DNA of 64,000 bases from Halobacillus hunanensis (GCF_900166655.1 NZ_FVZB01000006.1:1-64000); one strand, 5' to 3'. Shown: positions 1 through 9,085, counted from the first letter of the stretch. Notes: generated by a model not told the origin, from the sequence alone. Program-made: numbers and translations.

Positions 1-65
1 TCGACTTGCATGTATTAGGCACGCCGCCAGCGTTCGTCCTGAGCCAGGATCAAACTCTCCATAAA
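1..65 (-). rRNA. rrs: 16S rRNA, 5' end only
   Basis: The reverse complement reads AGAGTTTGATCCTGGCTCAG followed by the universal 5' segment of bacterial 16S rRNA, and runs off the left edge. The mature 5' end is placed near 65 by comparison with the Bacillus 16S start. The rest of the rrn operon lies outside the window. Confidence 0.97.
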
Positions 66-220
66 AGTAAAGTTTGCTTGTGCATGGATGCACTGACTTC
101 AACGTTGCAACAGGATGTTGCGAACTTAGTTGAAGTTCCTTAACTCTTTGCACACCGAATGTGCTTGTTTGAATTCCCTCTATAGAATAGAAAGAATATG
201 TTGACGTACTGGTTGGTTCG

Positions 221-238
221 TTCAGTTTTCAAAGATCA
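221..238 (-). promoter_or_regulatory. boxA antitermination site in the rRNA leader
   Basis: The minus strand reads TGATCTTTGAAAACTGAA, matching the boxA motif of Bacillus rRNA leaders (core CTTTGAAAACT). It lies about 155 bases before the 16S start and downstream of the tandem promoters, where Nus-factor-dependent antitermination is expected to load. Confidence 0.75.
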
Positions 239-274
239 AAATGTTGAGTGCCGCTTCAAAACAGCGACCTAACT

Positions 275-303
275 AATATATCACGGTTAGAAAGTTAAGT
301 CAA
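275..303 (-). promoter_or_regulatory. proximal rrn promoter
   Basis: On the minus strand, -35 TTGACT (298-303) and -10 TATATT (275-280) are separated by 17 bases. This is the best of three sigma-A-type promoters upstream of 16S. Confidence 0.7.
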
Positions 304-371
304 CAACTTTCTTTATGATATATAAACTAACTATAAATCGCAGTCGCAATGAACTAATGCGATGTAAGTAA

Positions 372-401
372 ATACTAGCACAAAGCCTAAAAGATTGTCA
401 A
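372..401 (-). promoter_or_regulatory. middle rrn promoter
   Basis: A perfect -35 TTGACA (396-401) is followed after 18 bases by TAGTAT (372-377) on the minus strand. It lies about 100 bases upstream of the proximal promoter, the usual tandem arrangement of rRNA operons. Confidence 0.6.
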
Positions 402-468
402 TAGTTCAATAGATTTTTCGAATCAACAATCAAATTGCAGTAATTTGTATTTAAAAACAACACTGAAC

Positions 469-497
469 ACTTTATGTGAAATGAACTGAATTGTCAA
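469..497 (-). promoter_or_regulatory. possible distal rrn promoter
   Basis: A perfect -35 TTGACA (492-497) is followed after 17 bases by a poor -10 (TAAAGT). It sits immediately beyond the terminator of the preceding minus-strand gene. Only the -35 is convincing. Confidence 0.4.
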
Positions 498-505
498 TGG
501 CATCT

Positions 506-534
506 TAAAAACCACACCTATGAGCGGTGTGGTT
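506..534 (-). terminator. Rho-independent terminator of the small rhodanese-like gene
   Basis: Inverted repeat AACCACACC / GGTGTGGTT (510-518, 526-534) is followed by a T-run on the minus strand. It separates the rhodanese pair from the rRNA promoters. Confidence 0.85.
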
Positions 535-537
535 TAA

Positions 538-873
538 TCAGGCTGACTTTATATAATAAATAGAGCTTTTCCTTTTCTTTCTAATTATTTTGGCTGCCAT
601 TTTTGCACCGCGTTTATCATCGGTGATCAGCAAAATATTCTTTTCACATTCCATACGCTCTTTGAATTCACGAGACAAATAGCTAAGAGGGATATTCTCA
701 GCCCCCGGGTATGGAGAATGCGAAGCCGATATATAATCTCGAATATCTATCACACAATACTCTTCTATAGAAATCTGTTCCTTCCCTATATGAGTAAGCG
801 ACTTACGATCAGCCGCATCTTTCAGGAAGACTACTAAGATCATTATTATCAATAAAAATAAAATGAGTTCCAT
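538..873 (-). CDS. membrane-anchored rhodanese-like protein lacking the catalytic cysteine
   Basis: 111 residues. An N-terminal hydrophobic helix (about residues 2-18) is followed by a rhodanese fold: the VIDIRDY strand-loop at about 41-47 and the HSPYPGAENIPL segment. At the active-site loop, where rhodaneses have CxxGxR, it reads LLITDDKRGA with Thr84 in place of the nucleophilic Cys. It is therefore unlikely to be a sulfurtransferase and may be a binding or scaffold domain facing the cytoplasm. It begins 21 bases after ytwF and is probably co-transcribed with that active-looking rhodanese. No specific function can be assigned. Confidence 0.8.
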   Translation of the reverse strand: MELILFLLIIMILVVFLKDAADRKSLTHIGKEQISIEEYCVIDIRDYISASHSPYPGAENIPLSYLSREFKERMECEKNILLITDDKRGAKMAAKIIRKKRKSSIYYIKSA

Positions 874-894
874 ATAATGTTTTCCTTTTCCACC

Positions 895-1206
895 TTAAAA
901 AACGAGCTCACCATTCCAGGCAAGCATACCGCCTTTAAGGTTCTGGACCTGTTGAAATCCATTTTCCTTCAAAAATTCTGAGGCATTCATGCTTCTTTTT
1001 CCGGAACGGCAAACCATTACATATTCTTTATTTTGATCAAGGCTGCTTACGGCTTCCGGTATATTACCCAGCGGGATGTGTTCGGCAGTCGGAATAACAC
1101 CTTGTTTTACTTCTTCATCTTCCCTTACATCTATAATCGTAATCTCCTTGTTACTATCAAGGGCATCTTGCAGTTCATCTGCATTGATTTCAGGAATATT
1201 ACTCAC
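895..1206 (-). CDS. ytwF: single-domain rhodanese (sulfurtransferase) YtwF
   Basis: 103 residues, the length I recall for B. subtilis YtwF. It has the rhodanese landmarks IIDVREDEE, AEHIPLG and the catalytic loop VCRSGKRS with Cys66. The start is GTG at 1204-1206, because AAGGAGG lies 8-9 bases upstream; the longer frame to 1269 has no ribosome-binding site. It is a cytoplasmic thiosulfate/persulfide sulfurtransferase by family; the physiological substrate is unknown. It lies downstream of leuS on the same strand but after a terminator, and is followed at 21 bases by the Cys-less rhodanese. Confidence 0.88.
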   Translation of the reverse strand: MSNIPEINADELQDALDSNKEITIIDVREDEEVKQGVIPTAEHIPLGNIPEAVSSLDQNKEYVMVCRSGKRSMNASEFLKENGFQQVQNLKGGMLAWNGELVF

Positions 1207-1287
1207 TAGAGATCTCCTCCTTAATGTTATCTGTGTTTCATATTGTATTAGTCTGCATCTTGAAGTCAAGAATTTAAGCTCATCTCA

Positions 1288-1331
1288 TTAAAAAAGAAGG
1301 ACGCCTTCGAAAGGGTGACGTCCTTCTTTAT
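1288..1331 (-). terminator. leuS terminator
   Basis: Stem AAAGAAGGACG / CGTCCTTCTTT with a T-rich tail on the minus strand, 7 bases past the leuS stop. Confidence 0.85.
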
Positions 1332-1337
1332 AGATAA

Positions 1338-3752
1338 TTAGTTCGCTACAATGTTTACCAGTTTACCTGGAACTGCAATTACCTTACGAACTGTTTTCCC
1401 TTTCAGCCAGTCTTGAACCTGTTCATTCTCTAATGCTGCTTTTTCTAAGTCTTCTTTTGAAGCATCTACGTTCACCATCATTTTGGCCCTTACTTTCCCC
1501 GTGACCTGGATTACAATCTCCACTTCGTTTTCAACGAGTTTAGACTCATCGAAAGTCGGCCACTCCTGATAGCTGATGGTTCCGCCATGACCTAGCTTCT
1601 CCCATAGTTCTTCGGCTAAATGAGGAGCTACAGGTGATAACAACTTAACGAATCCTTCAGCAAATGGTTTAGGAATCTCATTTGCCTTATACCCTTCGTT
1701 AATGAAAACCATCATCTGTGAAATCCCCGTATTAAATCGTAGTTCCTGGAAGTTTTCACTTACTCTTTGGACCGTTTCATGATACGTTTTCTCTAACGTC
1801 ACATCATCACTGTTTTCCTTAATAGCTTCCGAAAGTTGCCCATCAACTACAAACAATCTCCACACGCGATCCAAAAACCGTCTTGCTCCATCAAGCCCAT
1901 TTGTAGACCATGCAACCGAAGCATCGAGTGGTCCCATAAACATTTCATATAATCTGAGTGTATCCGCGCCGTGACTGTAAACAATATCGTCTGGATTCAC
2001 AACATTCCCTTTAGATTTACTCATTTTCTCATTACCTTCACCAAGGATCATTCCTTGGTTAAACAGCTTTTGAAAAGGTTCTTTCGTAGGGACGGCACCG
2101 ATGTCATAAAGAACCTTATGCCAGAAACGTGCGTACAGCAAGTGGAGAACTGCATGCTCTGCTCCTCCAATATAGACATCGACAGGCAGCCATTTCTTTA
2201 ATTTTTCAAAATCGGCAAACGCCTCGCCATTACGGGCATCAATGTATCGCAGGTAATACCAGCAGCTCCCCGCCCATTGTGGCATTGTATTCGTTTCACG
2301 GCGTCCCTTCATGCCTGTTTCAGGATCCACTACATTTACCCATTCACTAATGTTGGCTAAGGGTGACTCTCCGGTTCCCGAAGGTTTGATTTCCGTAGTT
2401 ACCGGAAGCGTTACAGGTAGTTGATCTTCCGGCACAGGTGAAGTAGTTCCGTCTTCCCAGTGAATAATTGGGATCGGTTCTCCCCAATATCTCTGACGAC
2501 TGAACAACCAGTCACGCAGCCGGTAAGTGGTCTTCCTGGAACCTTTCTCGTTTTTTTCAAGCCAGTTAATTGCTTTAGCAATCGCCTCGTCTTTACCTAA
2601 TCCATTTAAGAAGTCTGAGTTTACATGTTCTCCGTCCCCAGTGTAAGGTTCACCTTCAATTTCCCCGCCATCAACTACTTCGATAATTGGAAGGTCATAC
2701 TTTGTCGCAAATTCATAGTCACGTTCATCGTGAGCAGGTACAGCCATAATCGCACCGCTTCCATAGCTCATAAGCACATAATCAGCGACCCATATTGGCA
2801 GTTTATTACCATCGATAGGGTTAATCGCGTAAGCTCCGGTAAATACGCCGGATTTACTTTTAGCTAAATCAGTTCGCTCAAGATCACTTTTCTTCTGAGC
2901 TTGATCAATGTACTCCTTCACTGCTTCTTGTTGGTCATCACTTACAATCGCATCAACTAGTGGGTGCTCTGGGGCCAGTACAGCATAGGTGGCACCGAAA
3001 AGTGTATCCGGTCTCGTAGTAAATACATCGAAAGAAGTACCGTGACCAGCAATATCAAAGCTTACTTCCGCACCTTCCGATTTGCCGATCCAATTTCGCT
3101 GCATATCCTTAATGCTTTCCGGCCAATCTAATTCTTCAAGATCTTCCAGGAGTCGGTCTGCATAAGCAGTAATTTTAAGCATCCATTGCTTCATAGGCCT
3201 GCGCTCTACAGGGTGACCTCCACGTTCACTTTTCCCATCAATTACTTCCTCATTGGCAAGAACTGTACCTAGCGCCGGGCACCAGTTCACGGCTACCTCG
3301 TCAATGTATGCAAGTCCTTTTTCATAAAGTTTCAGAAAAATCCACTGTGTCCATTTATAGTAGTCGGGATCAGTCGTGTTCACTTCCCTGTCCCAGTCAT
3401 AAGAGAAACCTAACTCTTGTATTTGTCTGCGAAAGGTATCAATATTATGTTTTGTGAATTCCCGAGGGTCATTTCCAGTATCCAGAGCATATTGTTCAGC
3501 AGGAAGTCCAAATGCATCCCAGCCAATTGGATGCAGTACTTCATACCCCTGCATACGCTTCATTCTTGATAAAATGTCTGTCGCTGTGTACCCTTCAGGG
3601 TGACCCACATGGAGACCAGCCCCTGATGGATAAGGAAACATATCTAGTGCATAAAACTTTTCCTTTTCCGAGTCGCTATTCGTTTTAAAAATTTTATTTT
3701 CTAACCAGTATTTCTGCCATTTCTTTTCAATTTCCCTGTGATTAAAAGCCAT
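1338..3752 (-). CDS. leuS: leucyl-tRNA synthetase
   Basis: 804 residues, the same length as the B. subtilis enzyme. Class Ia synthetase charging tRNA-Leu in the cytoplasm. The HIGH-type motif is in [19 protein letters not shown] near the N-terminus. The CP1 editing domain follows ([11 protein letters not shown], and the [13 protein letters not shown] segment with the editing Asp). The KMSKS loop ([17 protein letters not shown]) and the anticodon-binding C-terminal domain come last. The start is the ATG at 3750-3752 behind AAGGAGG; the frame extends upstream into the T-box leader, which is not coding. Expression should be induced by uncharged tRNA-Leu through the T-box upstream. Confidence 0.98.
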   Translation of the reverse strand: MAFNHREIEKKWQKYWLENKIFKTNSDSEKEKFYALDMFPYPSGAGLHVGHPEGYTATDILSRMKRMQGYEVLHPIGWDAFGLPAEQYALDTGNDPREFTKHNIDTFRRQIQELGFSYDWDREVNTTDPDYYKWTQWIFLKLYEKGLAYIDEVAVNWCPALGTVLANEEVIDGKSERGGHPVERRPMKQWMLKITAYADRLLEDLEELDWPESIKDMQRNWIGKSEGAEVSFDIAGHGTSFDVFTTRPDTLFGATYAVLAPEHPLVDAIVSDDQQEAVKEYIDQAQKKSDLERTDLAKSKSGVFTGAYAINPIDGNKLPIWVADYVLMSYGSGAIMAVPAHDERDYEFATKYDLPIIEVVDGGEIEGEPYTGDGEHVNSDFLNGLGKDEAIAKAINWLEKNEKGSRKTTYRLRDWLFSRQRYWGEPIPIIHWEDGTTSPVPEDQLPVTLPVTTEIKPSGTGESPLANISEWVNVVDPETGMKGRRETNTMPQWAGSCWYYLRYIDARNGEAFADFEKLKKWLPVDVYIGGAEHAVLHLLYARFWHKVLYDIGAVPTKEPFQKLFNQGMILGEGNEKMSKSKGNVVNPDDIVYSHGADTLRLYEMFMGPLDASVAWSTNGLDGARRFLDRVWRLFVVDGQLSEAIKENSDDVTLEKTYHETVQRVSENFQELRFNTGISQMMVFINEGYKANEIPKPFAEGFVKLLSPVAPHLAEELWEKLGHGGTISYQEWPTFDESKLVENEVEIVIQVTGKVRAKMMVNVDASKEDLEKAALENEQVQDWLKGKTVRKVIAVPGKLVNIVAN

Positions 3753-3784
3753 ACTGTTCCTCCTTGATACTTTTGCTATATAAA

Positions 3785-4034
3785 AAAGTCTCTCGTCCCT
3801 TGTTATCCAAAGGGACGAAAGACTTATCTTCCGCGGTACCACCCAAATTAACGTTAAAAATACGCTCGCTTGATATCGATAACGGTGATAGAGCCGGAAG
3901 GAACTACTCATTTGTTCGTTCCTACAACATCCAAGGCGAGTTCATAAAGGTCAAGAACAGCTCGCACCACCCGCTGCCTCTCTTATACTTGAAACTTTAC
4001 TACTAGTCCTCTTCTACGTTTATTATTTATATTC
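3785..4034 (-). promoter_or_regulatory. T-box leader (tRNA-Leu responsive) upstream of leuS
   Basis: The minus strand carries the diagnostic T-box sequence GGTGGTACCGCGG (about 3831-3844). It is followed by an intrinsic terminator with stem GTCTcTCGTCCCTT / AAGGGACGaAAGAC and T-run (3785-3825). The specifier loop GAACTCGCCTTGGA has CUC (Leu) at 3938-3940, agreeing with the downstream gene. By family mechanism, uncharged tRNA-Leu pairs with specifier and T-box and stabilises the antiterminator. Confidence 0.95.
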
Positions 4035-4036
4035 GT

Positions 4037-4065
4037 ATAGTAATGAAAGGTGATTGCTTTGTCAA
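4037..4065 (-). promoter_or_regulatory. leuS promoter
   Basis: Perfect -35 TTGACA (4060-4065), a 17-base spacer, and -10 TACTAT (4037-4042) on the minus strand, just upstream of the T-box leader. Confidence 0.75.
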
Positions 4066-4083
4066 GTTCACTTTTCGTATAAT
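4054..4083 (+). promoter_or_regulatory. probable promoter of the 48-residue gene, overlapping the leuS promoter
   Basis: Plus strand: perfect -10 TATAAT (4078-4083) with a weak TTGCTT -35 at 18 bases. Its -35/spacer overlaps the divergent leuS -35, so the two promoters may compete. Confidence 0.5.
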
Positions 4084-4149
4084 GTTTACGCCATGCTCGT
4101 GCAGGGTATATAGTGACTTACATCAAACTATTCTTAACGGAGGGTCGTA

Positions 4150-4296
4150 ATGGTACGAAAGTTTATTAAAAAAGCAGCCGATTACGCAAAACAAAATCCC
4201 GAACAAACTAAACGTTACGCTAAAAAAGCTTTTGATACGATCAAAAACAAGCGGAAATCAGCTTCTAATCAACCACCTAAAAAACAAAACAGGTAA
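4150..4296 (+). CDS. 48-residue basic protein, unknown function
   Basis: Starts at ATG 4150 with GGAGGG about 6 bases upstream, and ends at TAA directly in a terminator hairpin. The product starts MVRKFIKKAADYAKQNPEQ and continues with KRYAKKAFDTIKNKRK. It is highly basic (Lys/Arg-rich) and probably an amphipathic helix with a disordered Lys/Gln/Asn tail. It has its own promoter, ribosome-binding site and terminator, supporting expression. I do not recognise the family; a nucleic-acid- or membrane-surface-binding role would be a guess. Confidence 0.7.
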   Translation: MVRKFIKKAADYAKQNPEQTKRYAKKAFDTIKNKRKSASNQPPKKQNR

Positions 4297-4325
4297 GCCC
4301 ATTTTCAAAATGGGCTTACCTGTTC
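4291..4325 (+). terminator. terminator of the 48-residue gene
   Basis: Perfect inverted repeat GGTAAGCCCATTTT / AAAATGGGCTTACC (4292-4320), overlapping the stop codon and followed by a T-rich tail. Confidence 0.75.
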
Positions 4326-4445
4326 TTTCTTTATCATCATATCCATATGTTTACTTATCAAAATTCAAAATTCACCAAAAACATGCTACAATACCTTTGC
4401 TGTCAAACTTATACAAGAATACGATAAGAAAGAAGGTATATAAAC

Positions 4446-5018
4446 ATGATTCTGAAAAGAGCCCTGCATTACGCCCATGAGTTAATGGCGGATGTGCTGA
4501 CAACAGGGGATGTCGCCATAGATGGGACGTGCGGTAATGGTCATGATACCCAATTCATCAGCCAGCTCGTTGGTCAAAGCGGCTACATATATGGGTTTGA
4601 TGTTCAGGAAGAAGCCATCACCAATACCAAACAACGGCTCATCGATCATCAGTTAATCGAACAAACCACACTGATTCATGATAGCCACGCAGCTATTGAA
4701 CAACATATTCCGGACGATCATCTCAGACGTCTTAAAGCTGCCATCTTTAACCTGGGTTATTTACCTGGCAGTGATAAGTCTGTTATTACCGAGGCTGATC
4801 ATACCCTTTCATCAATTCAAAGCATTCTCTCCTATATCCAAAAAGGGGGACTGGTAGTATTGGTTGTCTACTATGGCCATCCAGGGGGCGAAGAGGAAAA
4901 GACAGCATTACTTAACTATGTAAGTCGTTTAGACCAACGTCACTACAACGTACTGCAGCATGGGTTTATCAACCAGCGAAATCAGCCGCCGTTTATTCTT
5001 GCCATCGAAAAGAAATAA
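4446..5018 (+). CDS. mnmM: tRNA 5-aminomethyl-2-thiouridine methyltransferase MnmM (YtqB)
   Basis: 190 residues, class I SAM methyltransferase of the YtqB family (rRNA_methylase Pfam group). It has motif I DGTCGNGHDTQFI (residues 26-38), the acidic strand end GFDVQEE, and the family-specific NLGYLPGSDK and YYGHPGGEEE segments. YtqB homologues in B. subtilis and S. aureus have been reported as MnmM, which converts nm5s2U34 to mnm5s2U34 in tRNA; I assign this by family membership. The start is ATG 4446 with AGAAGG upstream. It stands alone on the plus strand and faces ytpBA. Confidence 0.88.
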   Translation: MILKRALHYAHELMADVLTTGDVAIDGTCGNGHDTQFISQLVGQSGYIYGFDVQEEAITNTKQRLIDHQLIEQTTLIHDSHAAIEQHIPDDHLRRLKAAIFNLGYLPGSDKSVITEADHTLSSIQSILSYIQKGGLVVLVVYYGHPGGEEEKTALLNYVSRLDQRHYNVLQHGFINQRNQPPFILAIEKK

Positions 5019-5052
5019 CCTGGTAACCCTATAATGGCTTACCAGGCTTTAT
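5019..5052 (+). terminator. mnmM terminator, overlapping the ytpB 3' end
   Basis: CCTGGTAA / TTACCAGG (5019-5026, 5039-5046) followed by CTTTATTTT on the plus strand. One arm lies within the last codons of the convergent ytpB. Confidence 0.6.
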
Positions 5053-6105
5053 TTTGTGATACATTTTTGTATTAAAATAAAAGAAAGTTGCCTTGGCTCC
5101 ACTTACTTTTAATAACTCCTTCACAAATCCTCTCGCATGTTGGATGTTGCTTACCTTCCGATCGGCAAGGTACATCCCCACAAGTCCTTCATGGATCATT
5201 TGGTGAAAAGCAGCATCAGGGAGCTTTTGAACTTCCTGGTTCGTTTGCTTTACGAAAAATACAAACCTTTGTTTCATTTGCTCTTCATGATCATAATAAG
5301 AACAGAAATTCAAGTCGCCTTCTTCTTCATCTTCCTGTTGATCAATATAATAATCAAGTAGAATATGAAGGCCCTGCATAAATGGGAAGTAGCTTTTCTC
5401 AATTTGTTTAGCTAAATCATCAGTCATCTTCCCGCTCAGTGTATATGAAATTAAGCAGAATATCCCTAACGTAGAACCTGTACAGGCAGAGAACTCAAAC
5501 CACTCTAGATTCGGCCAGTTTTTTTGATGGTTTTTGAACCAATTCTTCAACCTTGGAATACGTTCTTCTTCAATCACATGCTTATGTACTTGAAGATCGC
5601 TATACAGTCCCCCAAGCTTCAAAGTATGTACATAGACCCCGGGGTAATCTTTTGCTTCGCGCAGCACTGACTGACAAGTTTTGACGAGATCTGCCAAATA
5701 TCCGCCATCATCCTTCTCCTCACGATAGTAATAATAATCCTTAATTTCATTGTTTGGCGTAAGCGCATCAATCATTGCCTGATGCAGCATTCTGAAATCT
5801 TTCGGATCCATCGAAGTGCTTCGATCACATAAATTATCGAGATAGTCACTAATCGTTTGATATGCCACAATAAATCGAATCGATTCCTTCCAACTGTCCC
5901 TGGCTAACAGGGCATAAATCCCTCCACCCTCACAGTGAAAAGTTTTTGACTCAATACTTGCTAATGCCTGATTTCTTAACTCCCTATTTGGTATATCTTT
6001 CGCTTTACTAAACCATTGATTAAGTTCAACGTGCACTCTCGGAAAAATATCCTTGTACACTCTAGCCATTAGATGTAAAGCATTCGCAGGAACTTGAGGT
6101 GCCAC
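5029..6105 (-). CDS. ytpB: tetraprenyl-beta-curcumene synthase (YtpB family)
   Basis: 358 residues, DUF2600/YtpB family. In Bacillus this enzyme cyclises heptaprenyl diphosphate to tetraprenyl-beta-curcumene, a C35 sesquarterpene precursor. The helical, Asp-rich segment around SDYLDNLCDRSTS and the second acidic YYIDQQEDEEEGD stretch fit a diphosphate-Mg binding role, but I cannot map the catalytic residues with certainty. It starts at GTG 6103-6105 with AAGGAGGG upstream, 4 bases after the ytpA stop, so ytpA-ytpB is an operon as in B. subtilis. Heptaprenyl diphosphate is also the menaquinone side-chain donor. Confidence 0.9.
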   Translation of the reverse strand: MAPQVPANALHLMARVYKDIFPRVHVELNQWFSKAKDIPNRELRNQALASIESKTFHCEGGGIYALLARDSWKESIRFIVAYQTISDYLDNLCDRSTSMDPKDFRMLHQAMIDALTPNNEIKDYYYYREEKDDGGYLADLVKTCQSVLREAKDYPGVYVHTLKLGGLYSDLQVHKHVIEEERIPRLKNWFKNHQKNWPNLEWFEFSACTGSTLGIFCLISYTLSGKMTDDLAKQIEKSYFPFMQGLHILLDYYIDQQEDEEEGDLNFCSYYDHEEQMKQRFVFFVKQTNQEVQKLPDAAFHQMIHEGLVGMYLADRKVSNIQHARGFVKELLKVSGAKATFFYFNTKMYHKIKPGKPL

Positions 6106-6108
6106 AAG

Positions 6109-6888
6109 TCATCCCTCCTTATGATGTAGGTTAGATAATTGTTGGTGAATAAAGTGACTGGTATATGAGTAAACTCTTTTCCATTCCGGTTCATTAAAAA
6201 TCTCATGATAAAAACCCGGCCACTCTTTATAAGTTTTCTCTGAAAGCTTGACGTTATGAAACCATTCTTTTGTCTTCTCCGCATCCACCATTAAGTCCTC
6301 CCCCGCTTGCATAACCAGCAAAGGAACGTCTGGAAATTCATCACTATCTACGAAGGCTTGCTGTATATTTCGCTGAAATTCTCTATACCAACGTACAGAT
6401 ACTTTCTTTAAAATCAGAGCATCTCCACCATCACGTTTGCGAACAGCCTCATTTCTCGTAACCTTTTCAGGATTAAGCTGATTGCCAACCTGCAGCTTTG
6501 GCCATATATGATTTAAAATTCGAGATGCCGCTTCCATCGGTTTAGAAGCACCTTCAAGAATTCCAAGTGCCGGAGAGGACAAGACCACACCATCAACCTT
6601 CAGTTTGATCTTTTGCATCGCGCGAATAACGGCTAAACCACCCATGCTGTGCCCTAAAAGGAAGACAGGACCTTTTCCCACCTCTTTCAACCATTCCTCA
6701 ATCGTATGTATGTATTGATTAAAAGATCTAATATGACCTTTCATACCTTCTGATTTTCCTTGACCAGGGAGATCCCTGCAAATAACTTTATAACCATCAG
6801 CACGCAACTGTTTGATTAAATGTTCATATCTTCCAATGTGTTCAAAAGCTCCATGAACGATCACAATAGTCGCTTGCACCGCACTCAT
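6109..6888 (-). CDS. ytpA: alpha/beta hydrolase, lysophospholipase-like (YtpA family)
   Basis: 259 residues, alpha/beta-hydrolase fold: oxyanion HGAFEHIGRY near the N-terminus, nucleophile elbow GHSMGG (about 81-86) and a late His in GFYHEIF. The lid region between them is typical of monoacylglycerol lipase/lysophospholipase relatives. B. subtilis YtpA is implicated in bacilysocin (a phospholipid antibiotic) formation; here only the family is seen. The start is ATG 6888, since the earlier in-frame GTG lies inside the GGGAGGG ribosome-binding site. It is the first gene of the ytpA-ytpB pair. Confidence 0.88.
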   Translation of the reverse strand: MSAVQATIVIVHGAFEHIGRYEHLIKQLRADGYKVICRDLPGQGKSEGMKGHIRSFNQYIHTIEEWLKEVGKGPVFLLGHSMGGLAVIRAMQKIKLKVDGVVLSSPALGILEGASKPMEAASRILNHIWPKLQVGNQLNPEKVTRNEAVRKRDGGDALILKKVSVRWYREFQRNIQQAFVDSDEFPDVPLLVMQAGEDLMVDAEKTKEWFHNVKLSEKTYKEWPGFYHEIFNEPEWKRVYSYTSHFIHQQLSNLHHKEG

Positions 6889-6958
6889 ATGAATCCCTCC
6901 CACGCAACACCTTACTTTTGCTATACTAGATTATATCCATATTATAAGGGGGATTAGC

Positions 6959-7474
6959 GTGATTTGCGAATATAAAGGAAAGTACCCGCAAATTGACTCG
7001 ACAGCCTACATAGCTGAAGATGCAACCATTACGGGCGATGTCGTCATCGGTCCGTATGCAAGCGTTTGGTTTAAAACTGTTATACGCGGGGACGTTGCTC
7101 CTGTTAAAATTGGGAAAGAAGTAAATATCCAGGACTTAAGCATGCTGCATCAAAGTCCCAACCAACCGTTGATCATTGAAGACGGTGTAACTGTAGGACA
7201 CCAAGTCACCCTTCATTCGGCTCATATTAAAAAGGATGCACTTATTGGTATGGGGTCTCTCATTCTCGATGGTGCCGAAATAGGTGAGCAGTCGTTTATT
7301 GGAGCAGGCAGTCTTGTTCCACCGGGTAAAGTCATACCTCCTCGGACACTAGCTTTCGGCCGTCCAGCAAAAGTGATTCGGGAACTGAACGAGGAAGATT
7401 ACAAAGAACTAGAACGAATCCGAACAACTTATGTAGAGAAGGGTCAAGTGTATAAGCAGCTTAGAAAAGAATGA
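6959..7474 (+). CDS. ytoA: gamma-carbonic-anhydrase-like left-handed beta-helix protein (YtoA)
   Basis: 171 residues. Repeating hexapeptides (AYIAEDATITGDVVIG, VIRGDVAPVKIG and so on) form a left-handed beta-helix, followed by a C-terminal helix. Metal-ligand histidines of the gamma-CA family are suggested by MLHQSP, VGHQVTLHSAHI. Relatives are annotated as carbonic anhydrase/acetyltransferase family proteins, and catalytic activity is often unproven. It starts at GTG 6959 behind AAGGGGG. It is divergent from ytpA and convergent with metK. Confidence 0.88.
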   Translation: MICEYKGKYPQIDSTAYIAEDATITGDVVIGPYASVWFKTVIRGDVAPVKIGKEVNIQDLSMLHQSPNQPLIIEDGVTVGHQVTLHSAHIKKDALIGMGSLILDGAEIGEQSFIGAGSLVPPGKVIPPRTLAFGRPAKVIRELNEEDYKELERIRTTYVEKGQVYKQLRKE

Positions 7475-7488
7475 TAACAAAAAATAAA

Positions 7489-7526
7489 GAAAACCGTTCA
7501 ACTTAAAATGAAGAACGGTTTTCTTC
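7489..7526 (+). terminator. bidirectional terminator between ytoA and metK
   Basis: GAAAACCGTTC / GAACGGTTTTC (7489-7499, 7513-7523) with T/A tracts on both sides, between two convergent genes. Confidence 0.85.
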
Positions 7527-7531
7527 TCTAT

Positions 7532-8728
7532 TTATTGCAGACGTTTTTTCAAGTCTTCAGCCCGATCCACTTTTTCCCATGGGAATTCAACATCTGTACG
7601 GCCAAAGTGACCATAAGCAGCTGTTTGACGATAGATAGGACGACGTAGATCAAGCATTTTAATAATGCCAGCAGGACGTAGATCAAACAATTCCCTAACT
7701 GCTGTCACAAGCTTCTCTTCCGTTACTTTTCCTGACCCATGTGTATCAATGGAGATCGAAACTGGCTGCGCTACACCAATGGCATATGCCAATTGAACTT
7801 CACAGGAATCAGCTAAGCCTGCAGCTACAATGTTTTTCGCAACATAGCGGGCAGCATAGGCTCCAGATCGGTCTACTTTAGTAGCGTCTTTACCGCTAAA
7901 GGCTCCTCCCCCATGGCGAGCATATCCGCCATATGTGTCAACAATAATCTTTCTACCTGTTAACCCGGCATCACCTTGTGGGCCCCCAATAACAAACCTT
8001 CCAGTAGGATTAATAAAATACTTGGTCTCCTCATCAATAAGTTCTGACGGGACAACAGGCTGAATAACTTTATCTTTCAAATCTCTTTGAATTTGTTCAA
8101 GTGTTATCTCTTCGGCATGCTGTGTAGAGATAACAATCGTATCGACTCGAACAGGCTGATCATGTTCATCATATTCAATCGTTACCTGAGTCTTCCCATC
8201 TGGACGTAAATAACCGAGAGTACCATCATTGCGCATATCAGAAAGACGCTTCGATAACTTATGAGCAAGAGATATCGGCAAGGGCATTAGTTCAGCCGTT
8301 TCGTTATTTGCATAACCGAACATTAGACCTTGGTCTCCTGCACCAATAGACTCGATTTCTTGATCGCTCATTTGACCCTCTCTTGACTCCAGCGCTACAT
8401 CTACTCCGCCTGCAATGTCTGGAGATTGTTCATCTATAGCCGTTAATACAGCACATGTATCAGCGTCAAATCCATATTTCGCTCTTGTATAGCCGATATC
8501 TTTAATCGTTTGACGTACAATAGCAGGGATATCTACATACGTATTCGTACTGATCTCACCTGAAACGAGGACAAGTCCTGTCGTAACAGTTGTTTCACAC
8601 GCAACACGTGCGTTCGGATCATTTTTTAAAATTTCGTCTAGAATCGCATCAGAAATCTGGTCACAGATTTTATCAGGATGACCTTCTGTTACAGATTCAG
8701 ATGTGAATAACCGGCGATTGGCTGGCAT
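7532..8728 (-). CDS. metK: S-adenosylmethionine synthetase
   Basis: 398 residues, full length. It makes SAM from methionine and ATP. Signatures: [17 protein letters not shown] near the N-terminus (ATP/metal), [12 protein letters not shown] in the middle, and the glycine-rich [16 protein letters not shown]. The start is ATG 8728 with GGAGGAG upstream. It is preceded by a SAM-I riboswitch, so transcription is expected to stop when SAM is abundant. Divergent from pckA, as in B. subtilis. Confidence 0.98.
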   Translation of the reverse strand: MPANRRLFTSESVTEGHPDKICDQISDAILDEILKNDPNARVACETTVTTGLVLVSGEISTNTYVDIPAIVRQTIKDIGYTRAKYGFDADTCAVLTAIDEQSPDIAGGVDVALESREGQMSDQEIESIGAGDQGLMFGYANNETAELMPLPISLAHKLSKRLSDMRNDGTLGYLRPDGKTQVTIEYDEHDQPVRVDTIVISTQHAEEITLEQIQRDLKDKVIQPVVPSELIDEETKYFINPTGRFVIGGPQGDAGLTGRKIIVDTYGGYARHGGGAFSGKDATKVDRSGAYAARYVAKNIVAAGLADSCEVQLAYAIGVAQPVSISIDTHGSGKVTEEKLVTAVRELFDLRPAGIIKMLDLRRPIYRQTAAYGHFGRTDVEFPWEKVDRAEDLKKRLQ

Positions 8729-8916
8729 TCTGCTAAACTCCTCCTTCTGTTAAATACATAGATTAGACGGAACTCTTTACCAGTATCATTAGAAACCTCT
8801 CTAGATTCCCATGGTTTCCTTACAATCGTTTTTATGGCTATTGCACATTTCACGTTATATGTACATATGAATATGAACATCATCAGAAATTGTGCTGAAC
8901 CTTTTCCCAATAAAAG

Positions 8917-9085
8917 AAAAAACCCTTCCTTCGTTCAGAGGAAAGGCATCGTTTCCTTTCGCTCTTATCGTCCAAGGCATAACAATTGCCTTGCTTCAGG
9001 TTAGCACCATGTCAGCAGCTATCTGACGGTTGCCGGGTTTCTCAGGGCCTGTCCCTCCACCAACTCTGGATAAGAGAGTATCCGT
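8917..9085 (-). promoter_or_regulatory. SAM-I riboswitch (S-box) with terminator upstream of metK
   Basis: The minus strand carries the S-box core: CTCTTATCCAGAG, then GGTGGAGGGACAGGCCC, GAAACCCGGCAACC, and the P3/P4 segments ending CGATAAGAGC, which pairs with the 5' CTCTTATC. A terminator stem (about 8923-8947) with TTTTTT follows. SAM binding is known to favour the terminator in this class. Confidence 0.96.

Noticed and set aside
2625-2867. Plus-strand frames inside leuS
   Set aside because: Antisense shadows of a strongly conserved gene with no ribosome-binding sites.
3753-3911. N-terminal extension of leuS
   Set aside because: The added codons lie in the T-box leader and terminator; the 804-residue start has a perfect ribosome-binding site.
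5029-6888. Start of a terpene/phospholipid antibiotic cluster
   Set aside because: ytpA-ytpB is a two-gene conserved Bacillus operon; no further biosynthetic genes adjoin it.
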